Program-made: the position numbers and the translations under genes
Assembly (NCBI RefSeq): GCF_000420785.1
Contig: NZ_ATVP01000001.1
Location: forward strand, 25,922 to 89,921
Direction: 5' to 3'
DNA from: Streptococcus hyovaginalis DSM 12219
GTDB taxonomy: Bacteria > Bacillota > Bacilli > Lactobacillales > Streptococcaceae
Length of the DNA stretch: 64,000 bases
Shown: positions 1 through 8,837 of the stretch, one piece after another
Layout: each line of letters starts with the position of its first letter
Position numbering within the stretch: position 1 is the stretch's first letter
Notes under the pieces: model-generated
Seen by the model: the letters and a program-made list of their open reading frames with translations, nothing else
Told to the model about the DNA's origin: nothing
Databases searched by the model: none

Positions 1-111
1 TTTCCATTCTGAGGGTAAAGTGCCACCAAAAGGTACATAATCAACAAACCAAGAGTTGAAAATAGCTTGTACTATGACCGATAAATGATGATTTAGAGGA
101 TAAAAATAGGT
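1..111 (-). pseudogene. hsdS: Inverted 5'-truncated hsdS (type I specificity subunit) fragment
   Basis: Read on the minus strand from about 99 down to base 1, one frame encodes QAIFNSWFVDYVPFGG followed by TLPSEWK. That is the central conserved segment of type I restriction specificity subunits, between the two target recognition domains. The gene continues past the left edge. On its 5' side the frame runs into the region just before the next gene, so the first recognition domain is missing: only a half-length, inverted hsdS is present beside a plus-strand hsdR. Silent inverted half-hsdS copies are known partners of phase-variable hsdS inversion in streptococci. The motif match is strong; the silent-cassette role is inference. 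Confidence 0.65.
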
Positions 112-129
112 ATAGAACGGAGGTATTAC

Positions 130-684
130 ATGGAAAATCAAAGTAGTTATTACAAAAATTTGATTAAGCAAGTGCTAGAAAGCTCAGAATCTGACACTTG
201 GAAGTCAGCGGTTACTGAATGGGAAATTTATGATGTAGAGGAGGACGAAAAACAGTTAGAGTCTTGTATCTGTGGTAAAGAAAACTTCCGATACCTATAC
301 ACAATTCGAAATAAGCTGAACGATAATCAGCTTTATCCTATTGGAAGTCAGTGCATTAAGAAGTTCAATCAAGAAGATTTGACGGATGAGATAAATGTGA
401 AAGAGCAAATGTTTAAACTCTTGCATGCAGTTGAAGATAATGCTTTTCTTAAATTATCCTCGGATTTCTTTTCAAGAAAATTATTATTGCATCTGTATGA
501 ACAAGGAGCGTTTAAAGAAACACCTTATAATCATTTTGATGCACGTAAAGAATACCAATTTATGTTAGATATGTTTAATAAACGTTCTCGTTCAGAAAAA
601 CAAGATAAAAAAGCTACAGCTATTATATTAAATTCAATAAAGCCATTTCTTCAAGCGCAGCTTGCTGAAAAGGTTAGAAAGTAA
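130..684 (+). CDS. Small Cys-motif protein co-encoded with hsdR, unknown function
   Basis: This 184-residue protein starts at an ATG nine bases after a GGAGG and ends in the ribosome-binding site of hsdR, so the two are translated together. Around residues 44-80 it carries a CICGK motif, then YTIRNKL and YPIGSQCIKKF. The spaced cysteines could bind a metal, or the stretch could be a small nucleic-acid-binding fold. I do not recognise a named family. Position directly ahead of hsdR suggests an accessory of the type I system, but nothing in the sequence shows a catalytic role. The rest is acidic and helical-looking, with a lysine-rich C terminus. No signal peptide or membrane segment is seen. 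Confidence 0.7.
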   Translation: MENQSSYYKNLIKQVLESSESDTWKSAVTEWEIYDVEEDEKQLESCICGKENFRYLYTIRNKLNDNQLYPIGSQCIKKFNQEDLTDEINVKEQMFKLLHAVEDNAFLKLSSDFFSRKLLLHLYEQGAFKETPYNHFDARKEYQFMLDMFNKRSRSEKQDKKATAIILNSIKPFLQAQLAEKVRK

Positions 685-696
685 GGAGGTGTGAAA

Positions 697-3600
697 ATGG
701 CCTATGCTGAGAGCAATTATGAAGAAGCAATACTAGAGTTCTTTGAAGAACTGGGGTACAACCGTGTACTCGGATATGACATTAACCATGACTATTACAA
801 TCCATTATTTATGGATGAACTGGAGATTTCTCTGCAACGAATTAATCCTACTTTGCCATTTGTCGCAATTGAGGAGGCAGTTGGGAAATTACAACATTTT
901 GAAAATGGTTCTCTTTTACAAAAAAACAGAGTATTTATGGATTACCTTCAAAATGGACTACCAGTTTCCTATTATCATGCGGGTGAGCAGAAGACTTCGA
1001 TTGTCTATCTAGTTGATTACGATGAAGTTGAGAATAATACGTTTACTGTTGCGAACCAATGGACAATTATTGAGCAACAAGAACATCGCCCGGATGTCCT
1101 CGTATTTCTGAATGGGATACCAGTTGTGGTTTTTGAATTGAAAAGCCCATCAAGAGAAGAAACGGATGCATCCGATGCTTACTTACAGTTGAAGACGTAC
1201 CAAAAGAATATTCCGATTCTCTTTAACTACAATGCCTTCAATGTCATGAGTGACATGGCAATTTCAAAAGCTGGAACGATTACCGCTGGTGAAGACCGCT
1301 TCATGGAGTGGAAAACAAAAGATGGAAGCTATGAGAACACTCAATATGCCCAATTCGATACTTTTATTGAAGGAATGTTCGACAAGAAGCGGTTTTTGGA
1401 CATTTTGAAAAACTTTATTTGTTTCTCAGAAGATGCCAAAATCCTATCAGCCTATCATCAATACTTTGCAGTTAGAAAGGCAGCTGACTCAACTTTTTCG
1501 GCAACAAAAGGTGATGGACGAGGTGGTGTTTTCTGGCATACACAAGGTAGTGGGAAATCGCTATCAATGGTTTTCTATGCTCATTTACTTCAAAAGGTAT
1601 TGGAGTCGCCAACGATTGTTGTAATCACGGATAGAAATGATTTGGACGACCAATTGTTCAGCCAATTCTCAAAGTGCTCAGATTTCTTGAGGCAGAAACC
1701 AATTCAGGCTGAAAGCCGTGAAAATCTGAAAGATTTGCTTGCAGGTCGTGTAGCAAACGGCATTATTTTCACGACAATGCAAAAGTTCGAGGAAACTGAC
1801 GAAGCGATATCAGACAGACGTAACATTATTGTGATGGCTGATGAAGCGCATCGCGGACAGTATGGTCTTGAAGAAAAAGTAGGAACAGATGGGAAAATAC
1901 GAATTGGGACAGCTCGCATTATTCGTGATCAGCTTCCAAACGCAACGTATATTGGATTTACTGGGACACCTATTTCAAGTAAAGATAAATCAACTACTGA
2001 GGTTTTTGGTAACTATATTGATGTTTACGATATGACTCAAGCTGTCGAAGATGGCGCCACAAGACCTGTCTATTATGAAAGCCGCGTTATTCATCTCAAA
2101 CTTGATGACAGCGTACTTAAGCTGATTGATGATGAGTACGAGGTCTTAGCAGATCAAGCGGAAGAACACGCTATTGAAAGGAGTAAGAAGGAGTTAGGAA
2201 AGCTTGATTCTATTCTTGGTGCTGATACGACTATCAATGCTTTGGTAGATGACATCATTTCACATTATGAAGAAAACCGTGCCAATGAACTAACTGGAAA
2301 AGCCATGGTTGTGGCATATTCTCGTCCAATTGCGATGAAGATATACAAAATGATGCTCGAAAAACGCCCCCTTTGGAAAGATAAAGTAGGCGTGGTGATG
2401 ACTTCCGGGAATAATGATCCTGAAGAATGGCATGATATTATCGGTAATAAACGCCATAAAGAAGAAATGGCTAAAAGGTTCAAAGATAATGACGACTCCT
2501 TCAAAATAGCAATCGTTGTTGACATGTGGCTAACTGGATTCGATGTACCAAGCCTCGCAACCATGTATGTTTATAAGCCGATGCAGGGGCATAACCTTAT
2601 GCAAGCAATTGCCCGCGTTAATCGTGTTTATAAGGACAAAGAAGGTGGGTTGGTTGTTGACTATGTTGGCATCGCTAGTGCATTAAAGCAAGCGATGAAC
2701 GACTACACCAAGCGTGATAGAGGTAACTTTGGTGATACTGATATCGCTAAGACAGCCTATCCTAAGTTTGTTGAGAAGTTAGAAGTCTGCCGTGACATGT
2801 TCTTTGGGTTTGATTATTCGAAATTCATGGATGATTCAGCCACAGACTTGGTACGTGCTAAAACAATCAGTGGAGGGGTTAAGTTTATCACTGGAGTGAA
2901 GGAAGAAAAACATAAGGAAACCTTTATTAAGGAATCAATGTTACTCCGCCAAGCACTTCAGCTTTGTAGGTCATTGCTTACGCCAGAGGAACGTTTCGAG
3001 GCAGCTTACTTTGAAGCAGTTAGGACACTCCTAACCCGTGTGACAGGCAACTCAAAACCACTGTCTCTTAAAGAAATTAATGCTCGAATTAACGAACTGC
3101 TTAAAGCAAGTATTAAGAGTGAAGGTGTAATAAACCTGTTTTCTGATGTAGACACAGGATTTTCGTTGTTTGATCCGAAATTCTTAGATGAGATAGCTAG
3201 GATGAAGGAGAAGAACTTAGCTGTTGAATTATTGAAGAAATTGATTGCCGAGCAAGTGGCATTGTATAAGCATACCAATCTCGTTAAGTCCGAAAAGTTC
3301 TCTGAAAAACTTGGACGGGCGATGAAAGCATATCTTAATGGGATGTTATCCAATGAAGAAGTTATTCAAGAGCTTATGAAGATGGCAAAAGAGATGGCTT
3401 CGGCTAGTGAGGAAGCAAATTCATTAGGGTTAACGGATGAAGAACTTGCCTTCTATGATGCCTTGACCAAACCTGCTGCCATTAAGGATGTTTATGAAAA
3501 CGACCAATTAGTAGCTTTGACACATGAACTTACAGAAATGCTACGTAAGAGTAGAACGATTGACTGGCAACAGAAAGAATCTGCCCGTGCTCGAATGAGA

Positions 3601-3801
3601 ATGATGGTTAAGCGACTACTTAAGAAATATAAGTACCCGCCAGAAGGTGAAGAAGAAGCGATGAAGACGGTAATCAGCCAATGTGAAATGTGGACGGATA
3701 CTGGGGCAGAGTATTTTGATGTTCATGCAGTAAAGCCAGCTTATCAGCAGGACCTAGCGATGGTCGCTGAAGATAAGGCTGAATATAAAACAGATAAATA
3801 A
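697..3801 (+). CDS. hsdR: Type I restriction enzyme R subunit HsdR
   Basis: The 1034-residue translocase/endonuclease subunit of a type I restriction-modification complex cuts unmodified DNA after ATP-driven translocation. The N-terminal nuclease shows PDVLVFLNG followed by FELKSPS (PD-(D/E)xK). The helicase core has HTQGSGKSLS (Walker A), ITDRNDLDDQ, MADEAHRGQ (DEAH box), GFTGTPI and QAIARVNRVYKDK (motif VI). Length fits the family and no frameshift is seen. I place the start at the ATG at 697, six bases after AAGGAGGT, although a GTG six bases upstream is in frame. No hsdM is in the window; with the half hsdS on the left it should lie further left. Whether the system is active depends on that missing part. 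Confidence 0.95.
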   Translation: MAYAESNYEEAILEFFEELGYNRVLGYDINHDYYNPLFMDELEISLQRINPTLPFVAIEEAVGKLQHFENGSLLQKNRVFMDYLQNGLPVSYYHAGEQKTSIVYLVDYDEVENNTFTVANQWTIIEQQEHRPDVLVFLNGIPVVVFELKSPSREETDASDAYLQLKTYQKNIPILFNYNAFNVMSDMAISKAGTITAGEDRFMEWKTKDGSYENTQYAQFDTFIEGMFDKKRFLDILKNFICFSEDAKILSAYHQYFAVRKAADSTFSATKGDGRGGVFWHTQGSGKSLSMVFYAHLLQKVLESPTIVVITDRNDLDDQLFSQFSKCSDFLRQKPIQAESRENLKDLLAGRVANGIIFTTMQKFEETDEAISDRRNIIVMADEAHRGQYGLEEKVGTDGKIRIGTARIIRDQLPNATYIGFTGTPISSKDKSTTEVFGNYIDVYDMTQAVEDGATRPVYYESRVIHLKLDDSVLKLIDDEYEVLADQAEEHAIERSKKELGKLDSILGADTTINALVDDIISHYEENRANELTGKAMVVAYSRPIAMKIYKMMLEKRPLWKDKVGVVMTSGNNDPEEWHDIIGNKRHKEEMAKRFKDNDDSFKIAIVVDMWLTGFDVPSLATMYVYKPMQGHNLMQAIARVNRVYKDKEGGLVVDYVGIASALKQAMNDYTKRDRGNFGDTDIAKTAYPKFVEKLEVCRDMFFGFDYSKFMDDSATDLVRAKTISGGVKFITGVKEEKHKETFIKESMLLRQALQLCRSLLTPEERFEAAYFEAVRTLLTRVTGNSKPLSLKEINARINELLKASIKSEGVINLFSDVDTGFSLFDPKFLDEIARMKEKNLAVELLKKLIAEQVALYKHTNLVKSEKFSEKLGRAMKAYLNGMLSNEEVIQELMKMAKEMASASEEANSLGLTDEELAFYDALTKPAAIKDVYENDQLVALTHELTEMLRKSRTIDWQQKESARARMRMMVKRLLKKYKYPPEGEEEAMKTVISQCEMWTDTGAEYFDVHAVKPAYQQDLAMVAEDKAEYKTDK

Positions 3802-3862
3802 AAATTCGGCTGTAGTGGATTTACCTCTACAGCAAATGCATAAAGGTTAGGGGAAGAGAGTC

Positions 3863-4990
3863 ATGGTACAACAGCGTTCATTTCAAAAATATGTAAGTAA
3901 GCATCACGAGAATGATTTGTTTGATGCCGTGGCGTCTTTTATTTCGGGTAATATCGATGATTTAGAGTTATGGTCAAACACGATTGATGTAGATAATCTT
4001 GATGAAGAAAATGTATCTTTTGAAGATATAGTGGTCAAATATGTTTATGTGAACGGGGATAGCATGAGCAATGATATTGAGTTCGATGTTGTCGTATTTG
4101 GAGATGTTTGCTTCAAAGAAGTGTCTAGGAACAATGATGAAGAGGGGAGTTGCACCAAGTGGTTCAGGTTGAATTGTCAAGCCAACACTTGATGGTGAAC
4201 TTTAAAACTTCACGGTTTTGGAAGTAGAACCCTATGATAAAAAGCAGAACCATTTTCAAAGAAGACTATCTGATGCTTTAGTCCCAATCATTTCAAAAGA
4301 TGATATTGATTTTGAGGCTGAACAATTCTTATGTCAGTATTTCCCAGACGCATTGATGACACCTCAGTTCATTGATCCACTGTATATTGCAGAAAGAATG
4401 GGGCTAAATATTGTCTATCATGAAATCTCAGATGATTGTAGCATCTTCGGGCAGATTTACTTTCATGATGCTGCTATCAACGGGAAGGAATTCAAAGCAA
4501 GAACCATTCTGATTGACCCTAGAATTACAGACGAACGTGGAATTGGTGGACTGGATATTACAATTATTCATGAGTGCCTCCATTGGCACAAGCACCGACT
4601 GGCATTCGAGTTGGTGTGTCTGTATCATCCTGATCTTTCAAATATCACGACAAGTGTTGACGAGTTCAGAGAAATTGTTACTTCTAACATGACACCAACG
4701 GATTGGATGGAACTTCAAGCAAGAGTCATAACTCCTAAAATTTTGATGCCAAGAAAAATGGTTGCTCAAGAAATTGAGATGAAGCAACGTGAATTGTCAG
4801 CTCAGGGTGTTAGCGACCTAGATGCAACAAATTTGACAATTGAGTATCTTGCAGGCTATTTTGGTGTTTCCATTCTGTCAGCTAAGATTCCTATGGTTGA
4901 ATTAGGATATGAAGAGGCTATTGGAGCTTTTAATTATATCGATGGCGATTATGTCCCACTGCATCGCTGGAAGAAAGGTGCTCTTGAGAC
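3863..4990 (+). pseudogene. Broken ImmA/IrrE-like metallopeptidase gene
   Basis: Two pieces form one ancestral gene. The first reads from ATG 3863 to a TGA at 4190. The second, in another frame, gives TLDGEL-stop-NFTVLEVEPYDKK and continues with the peptidase. So there is a one-base shift near 4176-4190 and an in-frame TAA at 4203. The second piece carries IIHECLHWHKH, the zinc HExxH-like site of ImmA/IrrE peptidases, after SIFGQIYF, a phrase common in the family. The 3' end is lost: after about residue ALETNQ the frame runs into IS3-family DNA on the other strand. A TTG at 4218 could start a shortened protein. It lies 61 bases after hsdR, so it was probably part of the defence operon. Confidence 0.75.
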
Positions 4991-5243
4991 TAATCAAACC
5001 TACTTGCTAGGGCTTATTGATGCGACACATCCGCCGGCGAGACAAGGTGATCCCTTGTGCTTCCAGACATTTCTAAATCTTTCTAGCGCCGTATCTGGAC
5101 TTACTGTCAAGAAAAATGTTCTTCACCATTTCTTCAAGTTGTGCCTCAGATACTGGCACTACAGCTTTGTAGTAATAGCTAGAGAGAGGAATCTTCAACC
5201 AACGACACATGGCTGAAATGCTGTATTTATCCTTGTTAGCAGT
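4985..5243 (-). pseudogene. Truncated IS3-family transposase OrfB
   Basis: Read leftward from OrfA, this frame gives ITANKDKYSISAMCRWLKIP, LSSYYYKAVV, SEAQLEEMVKNIFLDSKS and RYGARKI, typical of the N terminus of IS3-family OrfB. An in-frame TAG at 5073-5075 and another about 80 bases on interrupt it, and homology fades into the metallopeptidase pseudogene. The DDE catalytic domain is absent. Confidence 0.65.
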
Positions 5244-5245
5244 GA

Positions 5246-5536
5246 TTATTTCCCTTTTCGTGCCATAATCACTGCCGCTTGCTTTAGAATGTCTAATTGC
5301 ATTTCGAACTCTTTATTTCGTTTTCTGAGTTCTATCAACTCACGTTGTTCATCTGTCAGATTATCGACAGCTTTAAAGGAACCAGTTGTTCTTGCTTGTT
5401 TAACCCACTTATCGAAGGTTGAGGGTGTTAAATCATATTCTTTGATCAGTTCACTGCATTTTCTACCTGCATTGTGCAAGTCAACGATTTGTTGTTTGAA
5501 GTCATCTGTGAAGTAACGGCGAATTTTTCTAGACAT
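5246..5536 (-). CDS. IS3-family transposase OrfA
   Basis: A 96-residue OrfA beginning MSRKIRRYFTDDFKQQIVDL, with a helix-turn-helix (KCSELIKEYDLTPSTFDKWV) and a C-terminal leucine-zipper-like stretch (LIELRKRNKEFEMQL) ending in LKQAAVIMARKGK. This is the classic OrfA arrangement: DNA binding to the terminal repeats plus dimerisation. I start it at the ATG at 5536, preceded by GAGGAG; an upstream in-frame extension to 5569 has no ribosome-binding site. The partner OrfB is truncated, so this protein is probably a leftover. Confidence 0.85.
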   Translation of the reverse strand: MSRKIRRYFTDDFKQQIVDLHNAGRKCSELIKEYDLTPSTFDKWVKQARTTGSFKAVDNLTDEQRELIELRKRNKEFEMQLDILKQAAVIMARKGK

Positions 5537-5604
5537 ATCTGTTCTCCTCTTTTCTTTAGTGTAGAACACTTTATAAATTCTGTCTAGTTTAGTGTAACCT
5601 ATTC

Positions 5605-5703
5605 AGAGTACTACCTTACTGATGTTGAGGACCTAGAAACTAATACATATTACATAGATTCTAGATGGGCGCAATCATTCTCTCGTATCAGTTTGGCATA
5701 AAT
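5605..5703 (+). pseudogene. Orphan C-terminal reading-frame tail beside the IS remnant
   Basis: Right of the IS end a plus-strand frame reads SEYYLTDVEDLETNTYYID then SRWAQSFSRISLA and stops at 5703. It has no start of its own and begins at the IS border. It may be the displaced 3' end of whatever gene the element interrupted, perhaps the metallopeptidase gene, but I do not recognise the residues. Confidence is low because the stretch is only 33 codons. Confidence 0.3.
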
Positions 5704-5722
5704 ATAAAAATGATGGAAGAAC

Positions 5723-5754
5723 AAAATGACCTAGTATTAATATTAGGTCATTTT
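5723..5754. terminator. Bidirectional hairpin terminator
   Basis: AAAATGACCTA pairs perfectly with TAGGTCATTTT across a short AT loop. A and T runs flank the stem, so it can stop transcription from either side. It overlaps the end of the minus-strand gene at 5743-5973. Confidence 0.7.
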
Positions 5755-5973
5755 AGTTTTCGGACTTTTGAAAGAATGTGGTAATGGTAATCGGTTTTCA
5801 GATTTAGCATGTACTAGTCGTATCGATATTTCAGTTGTTTTGAGTTTTCTCTGACGAAGTTTTGAAGTTGCTGTTTCAACGATTCCATGTAAAAATCTTT
5901 CAAGCATTTCAATATCATTACATCCTTTGCTATGGATTTCTGAAAATTGTACTGTGTTTTTTTCTTGTTTCAT
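5743..5973 (-). CDS. Small hypothetical protein downstream of the polymerase fragment
   Basis: This 76-residue reading frame starts at an ATG that overlaps the stop of the upstream polymerase fragment as ATGA, with GGAGGG seven bases ahead, so the two look translationally coupled. It contains LERFLHGIVETATSKLRQR and is basic. I do not recognise a family; small genes of this kind often follow UvrX-type polymerase genes on streptococcal mobile elements. It ends inside a strong terminator hairpin. Its upstream partner is truncated, so expression is doubtful. Confidence 0.5.
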   Translation of the reverse strand: MKQEKNTVQFSEIHSKGCNDIEMLERFLHGIVETATSKLRQRKLKTTEISIRLVHAKSENRLPLPHSFKSPKTKMT

Positions 5974-6440
5974 TTTAATCCCTCCAATCCACCAGCGGAA
6001 TGTCCACCGATAAGTTTACTACGTTCAATATTTCTGGAACCTTCAGTTAGGACGGTTCCTTTTTGTATGGCTAAAAAGCCAAACTGTTCTCTGACAACAT
6101 CAATAGCTGTCTGAAGTCTATTATCTTTTTCAATTTGTTCTACATCATCAAAGAGTGATAGTAGAGTATAGCTTTCATCTACGAAACCACTATAAGATAT
6201 ACCAATTTGTCTCACTGCACCAGAGATGTATTTCTTTCGGAATAATCCAAGTACATGGCCCACCATTATTTTTGGGAGATTTGCTGGTTCAATTTTTTTC
6301 TGAGCATTAATAGATTTTTTCATCTCAGTCCTAGAATAGCTAATATGGATTGAAACAACAGTAGCTTTCTTATGGGCTGATCGTAGCCGATTAGCAACCT
6401 GGTCAGCCATTTCAGCTAATACGATTTCAATATAGGCGGT
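5970..6440 (-). pseudogene. C-terminal fragment of Y-family DNA polymerase (UvrX/ImpB type)
   Basis: About 155 codons survive. The frame is open upstream of the first ATG (6410) to about 6440 and reads IEIVLAEMADQVANRLRSAHKK, KYISGAVRQIGISYSGFVDE, LSLFDDVEQIEKDNRLQTAI and ERSKLIGGHSAGGLEGLK. These phrases are the little-finger domain and C terminus of UvrX/UmuC-like translesion polymerases carried by streptococcal plasmids, ICEs and phages. The catalytic palm and fingers are missing, so it is not functional. It marks an old mobile element in this region. The upstream 200 bases show no trace of the missing part. Confidence 0.75.
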
Positions 6441-6700
6441 ACAGGATGGAGGGAATTCACATTCCCGAGGGTAAAACTTTATTTTTGTGTGCTAAATTGT
6501 AAAATAAAATGCAACAAAAAAACTCATAGCTCCTCAATCGTTAGATTTTATGTCTAACTTTTGGGGTGGAGTTCAAAAACAAGGTTTTTTGCTTTTTGGT
6601 GGGGAAGTATCAGAGTGAGAGTTGAAGCTGAATGAGTAGGTTTGATAGCATGATAGATTGAGAGTTTAAGAGTTTGTTTCTATAAACTCTAAGGGAATTG
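6441..6700. other. Gene-free stretch with a probable insertion-sequence end
   Basis: No coding frame is supported. A short dyad, GTTAGA (6540-6545) and TCTAAC (6553-6558), sits beside TTTTGGGGTGGAGTTCA. Read on the minus strand, this resembles the outer end of a streptococcal IS whose reading frame (MSFFVAF...) is cut at once by the polymerase fragment. This is a weak resemblance. The rest is low-complexity intergenic DNA running into the 3' end of the LysR gene. Confidence 0.35.
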
Positions 6701-7558
6701 TTAGTTCAGTTTTTCTCGAATAGTTGAAAGTAGCGGTGCTAGGCGCTGCTTGTCTTCAATCATATAATTGGCATAGATGGGAACAGTGGCAACCTCGTCA
6801 GTGATTTTTAGGGCAATTCTACGGTCGAAATTGTCGATTTCCTCACTGCGTAATTTGTTGGTTAGGTTGGTTGTAAAGACAGGGAAGTTGGCATATCGAT
6901 TGATTTCTTCAAAGCTATCGTCATTCTGTTGGTAGAGGAATTTTGCACGAGAAATATGTTTCTCGATAATCTCTTGCCAGACCCCTATGTCACTTAGCAC
7001 CAAGAAACTCTGTCCAGTCAACTCTTTAAAGCTAGTTTCTTTTTTATCGGCGGTGGTCGTCATGGCATCCAAATTGACATAGAGATATTCATCTGCCAGG
7101 TAAAGCGATTCTACTTGGTCGGAGTAGAGCTCCTGATCGGAGAGGATAAGTGTTGCTTTACGATTGAACAACTGCTGTATGATGTCAGACGTTTTTAGCA
7201 AGCCTGGTAATAATGTGGCATTTTTAACTACCTCAGTTTTCAAAACCAGGGGTGGTCCGGGTAGTGTAGAGCCGATCTGAATACTTTGGTGGTGGCGATC
7301 GAAATTTTGAACAGTCTGGATGAAGTTGTCTTGAGCTTTCAGAAGCTTGGCTGCTTCTTTGGTTGCCAGTTGGCCTGTTTCGGTCAGACTGATGCGGTTT
7401 GGCTTGCGGTCAAAAAGGGCGACACCTAGGTCATCTTCCAACTTTTGCATGCCGCGCGTGACGGTAGGTTGGGTCACCATGAGGTGCTCTGCTGTGGCGG
7501 CCAGCGTCCCGTACTTAGCAAAAGCCACCAATTCTTCTAAGAGGTAATTGTCAATCAC
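6701..7558 (-). CDS. LysR-family transcriptional regulator
   Basis: This 285-residue protein has the N-terminal winged helix of LysR regulators: YLLEELVAFAKYGTLAATA, MVTQPTVTRGMQKLEDDLGV and LFDRKPNRISLTETG. A periplasmic-binding-like effector domain fills residues 90-285. It is divergent from an aldo/keto reductase, with a 7-7-7 bp dyad in the gap, so it most likely controls that gene and itself. The effector is unknown; the neighbourhood points to an aldehyde, quinone or oxidative cue. Length is normal for the family. Confidence 0.9.
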   Translation of the reverse strand: MIDNYLLEELVAFAKYGTLAATAEHLMVTQPTVTRGMQKLEDDLGVALFDRKPNRISLTETGQLATKEAAKLLKAQDNFIQTVQNFDRHHQSIQIGSTLPGPPLVLKTEVVKNATLLPGLLKTSDIIQQLFNRKATLILSDQELYSDQVESLYLADEYLYVNLDAMTTTADKKETSFKELTGQSFLVLSDIGVWQEIIEKHISRAKFLYQQNDDSFEEINRYANFPVFTTNLTNKLRSEEIDNFDRRIALKITDEVATVPIYANYMIEDKQRLAPLLSTIREKLN

Positions 7559-7574
7559 AATAGCTCCTTTATTA

Positions 7575-7595
7575 AGTATACGTTAATTGTATACT
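7575..7595. promoter_or_regulatory. Candidate LysR operator
   Basis: AGTATAC and GTATACT form perfect 7-bp arms around a 7-bp AT spacer, between the divergent LysR and aldo/keto reductase genes. It contains the T-N11-A pattern of LysR boxes. A weak promoter for the reductase (TTTCAA at 7615, TATACT at 7638, 17-bp spacing) lies just downstream. Confidence 0.6.
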
Positions 7596-7673
7596 ACCAT
7601 ACCTAACTAGCAATTTTCAATTCGTTTACAGCAGGTTATACTAATATCATCAAGAAAAACAAGTGAGGTAAAC

Positions 7674-8540
7674 ATGATGACAAACACAGTTACAGTAACC
7701 CTTAACAACAGCGTAAAAATGCCAGCAGTTGGCTTTGGTGTTTTCCAGATTCAAGATGCCGATACGACCCAACAAGTGATAGAAGAAGCCATCAAGACAG
7801 GCTACCGCCTTATTGACACAGCTGAAGCCTATGGTAATGAAGAGGCAGTCGGAAAAGCCATTAAAACCTCTGGTGTGCCACGTGAGGAGCTCTTTATTAC
7901 GACCAAAGCTTTCATCCAGCATATGAGCTACGAGGGAGCAAAAGAGGCCTTCGCTGAATCTTTGAAAAAATTGGATTTGGATTATATTGACCTCTACCTC
8001 CTGCACCAACCTATCGGTGATACTTTTGGAGCTTGGCGTGCGCTAGAAGAACTTTACAAGGAAGGTAAAATTCGAGCTATTGGCATTTCAAACTTCAAAA
8101 ATGACCAGATTGCTAACTTGTCACTTTTTAATGAGGTCATTCCAGCTGTCAACCAAGTAGAAGTCCATGTTTTTCACCAAAAACAAGTCGACCAAGACTA
8201 TCTCGCTTCAAAAGGCATTCAAATAGAGAGCTGGGGTGCTTTTGCAGAAGGTAAAAATGATGTGTTCAACAATCCTGTCTTGAAAGCTATTGCAGACAAG
8301 TACGGCAAGACAACCGCCCAGGTCATGTTGCGTTGGCAGTTGCAACGTGGTATCGTAAGCCTGTCTAAATCAGCTAATCCAGAACGTGTTCGTCAAAACT
8401 TTGATATCTTTGACTTTGAATTGACAGATGATGATATGGCTCAAATTGCCACTCTCAACACCGATACCACCGTCTTTGCCGACCACCACGACACTACAAC
8501 CGTTGAACTCTTGGCCAGTTTTGTGGGGAAAAGCTTTTAA
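7674..8540 (+). CDS. Aldo/keto reductase
   Basis: An NADPH-dependent carbonyl reductase of the AKR superfamily, 288 residues. The catalytic tetrad is visible: Asp and Tyr in LIDTAEAYGNEEAVG, Lys in LFITTKAF, and His in LYLLHQP. The C terminus has SLSKSANPERVRQNFDIFDF, the phosphate-binding region that prefers NADPH. Two ATGs in tandem (7674 and 7677) follow AGTGAGGT. It is divergent from the LysR gene and followed by a hairpin terminator, so it forms a single-gene unit. The substrate is not readable from sequence; 2,5-diketo-gluconate reductase-like or aldehyde-detoxifying activity is typical of this subgroup. Confidence 0.92.
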   Translation: MMTNTVTVTLNNSVKMPAVGFGVFQIQDADTTQQVIEEAIKTGYRLIDTAEAYGNEEAVGKAIKTSGVPREELFITTKAFIQHMSYEGAKEAFAESLKKLDLDYIDLYLLHQPIGDTFGAWRALEELYKEGKIRAIGISNFKNDQIANLSLFNEVIPAVNQVEVHVFHQKQVDQDYLASKGIQIESWGAFAEGKNDVFNNPVLKAIADKYGKTTAQVMLRWQLQRGIVSLSKSANPERVRQNFDIFDFELTDDDMAQIATLNTDTTVFADHHDTTTVELLASFVGKSF

Positions 8541-8567
8541 GCAAAAATATCTTAAACAAAAAGTATA

Positions 8568-8595
8568 AAGTTAGTCTAGCTAGACTGGCTTTTTT
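8568..8595 (+). terminator. Terminator of the aldo/keto reductase gene
   Basis: AAGTTAGTCTA pairs with TAGACTGGCTT, including two G-T pairs, then a run of T. It lies 28 bases after the stop codon. Confidence 0.6.
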
Positions 8596-8624
8596 AAGAA
8601 TTTCACATGAGAAGGGACAACACT

Positions 8625-8669
8625 ATGGAATACACACAATTAGGTCATACAGGATTGATGGTTATCTGA
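8625..8669 (+). pseudogene. N-terminal stub of a second aldo/keto reductase
   Basis: ATG 8625 opens MEYTQLGHTGLMVI and then hits TGA. MEYT-LG-TGL is the conserved start of the YajO/Tas-type aldo/keto reductases, which differ from the intact reductase just upstream. An AGAAGGGA ribosome-binding site precedes it. The remaining gene is gone: the next 100 bases show no matching frame. It is a deletion scar. Confidence 0.5.
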
Positions 8670-8837
8670 TAAAGCATATACGTATGGCAAGAAAATCATA
8701 GAAGGAACCCAGCGATTCGTAGTAGTTTATTATAGCTTGTTTCTATTCTCAAATGATATAATCAAAGTGGTTGCGATATGAAAAATAATCTGATAAACTT
8801 GTTCTTGTGGTTGATACAAGAACGGAAAGGAACACGA

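Larger units (their letters stand above)
4985..5600 (-). mobile_element. IS3-family insertion sequence remnant
   Basis: The minus strand holds an intact OrfA and the decayed beginning of OrfB of an IS3-family element. The OrfA end contains AAAAGGG just before its stop, a plausible slippery site for the -1 frameshift that makes the OrfAB transposase. OrfB is cut off after about 80 codons, near the 3' end of the ImmA/IrrE-like pseudogene, so only the left third of the element survives. The outer end probably lies in the AT-rich stretch around 5570-5600; I could not fix the terminal repeat. The element cannot transpose by itself. Confidence 0.75.
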
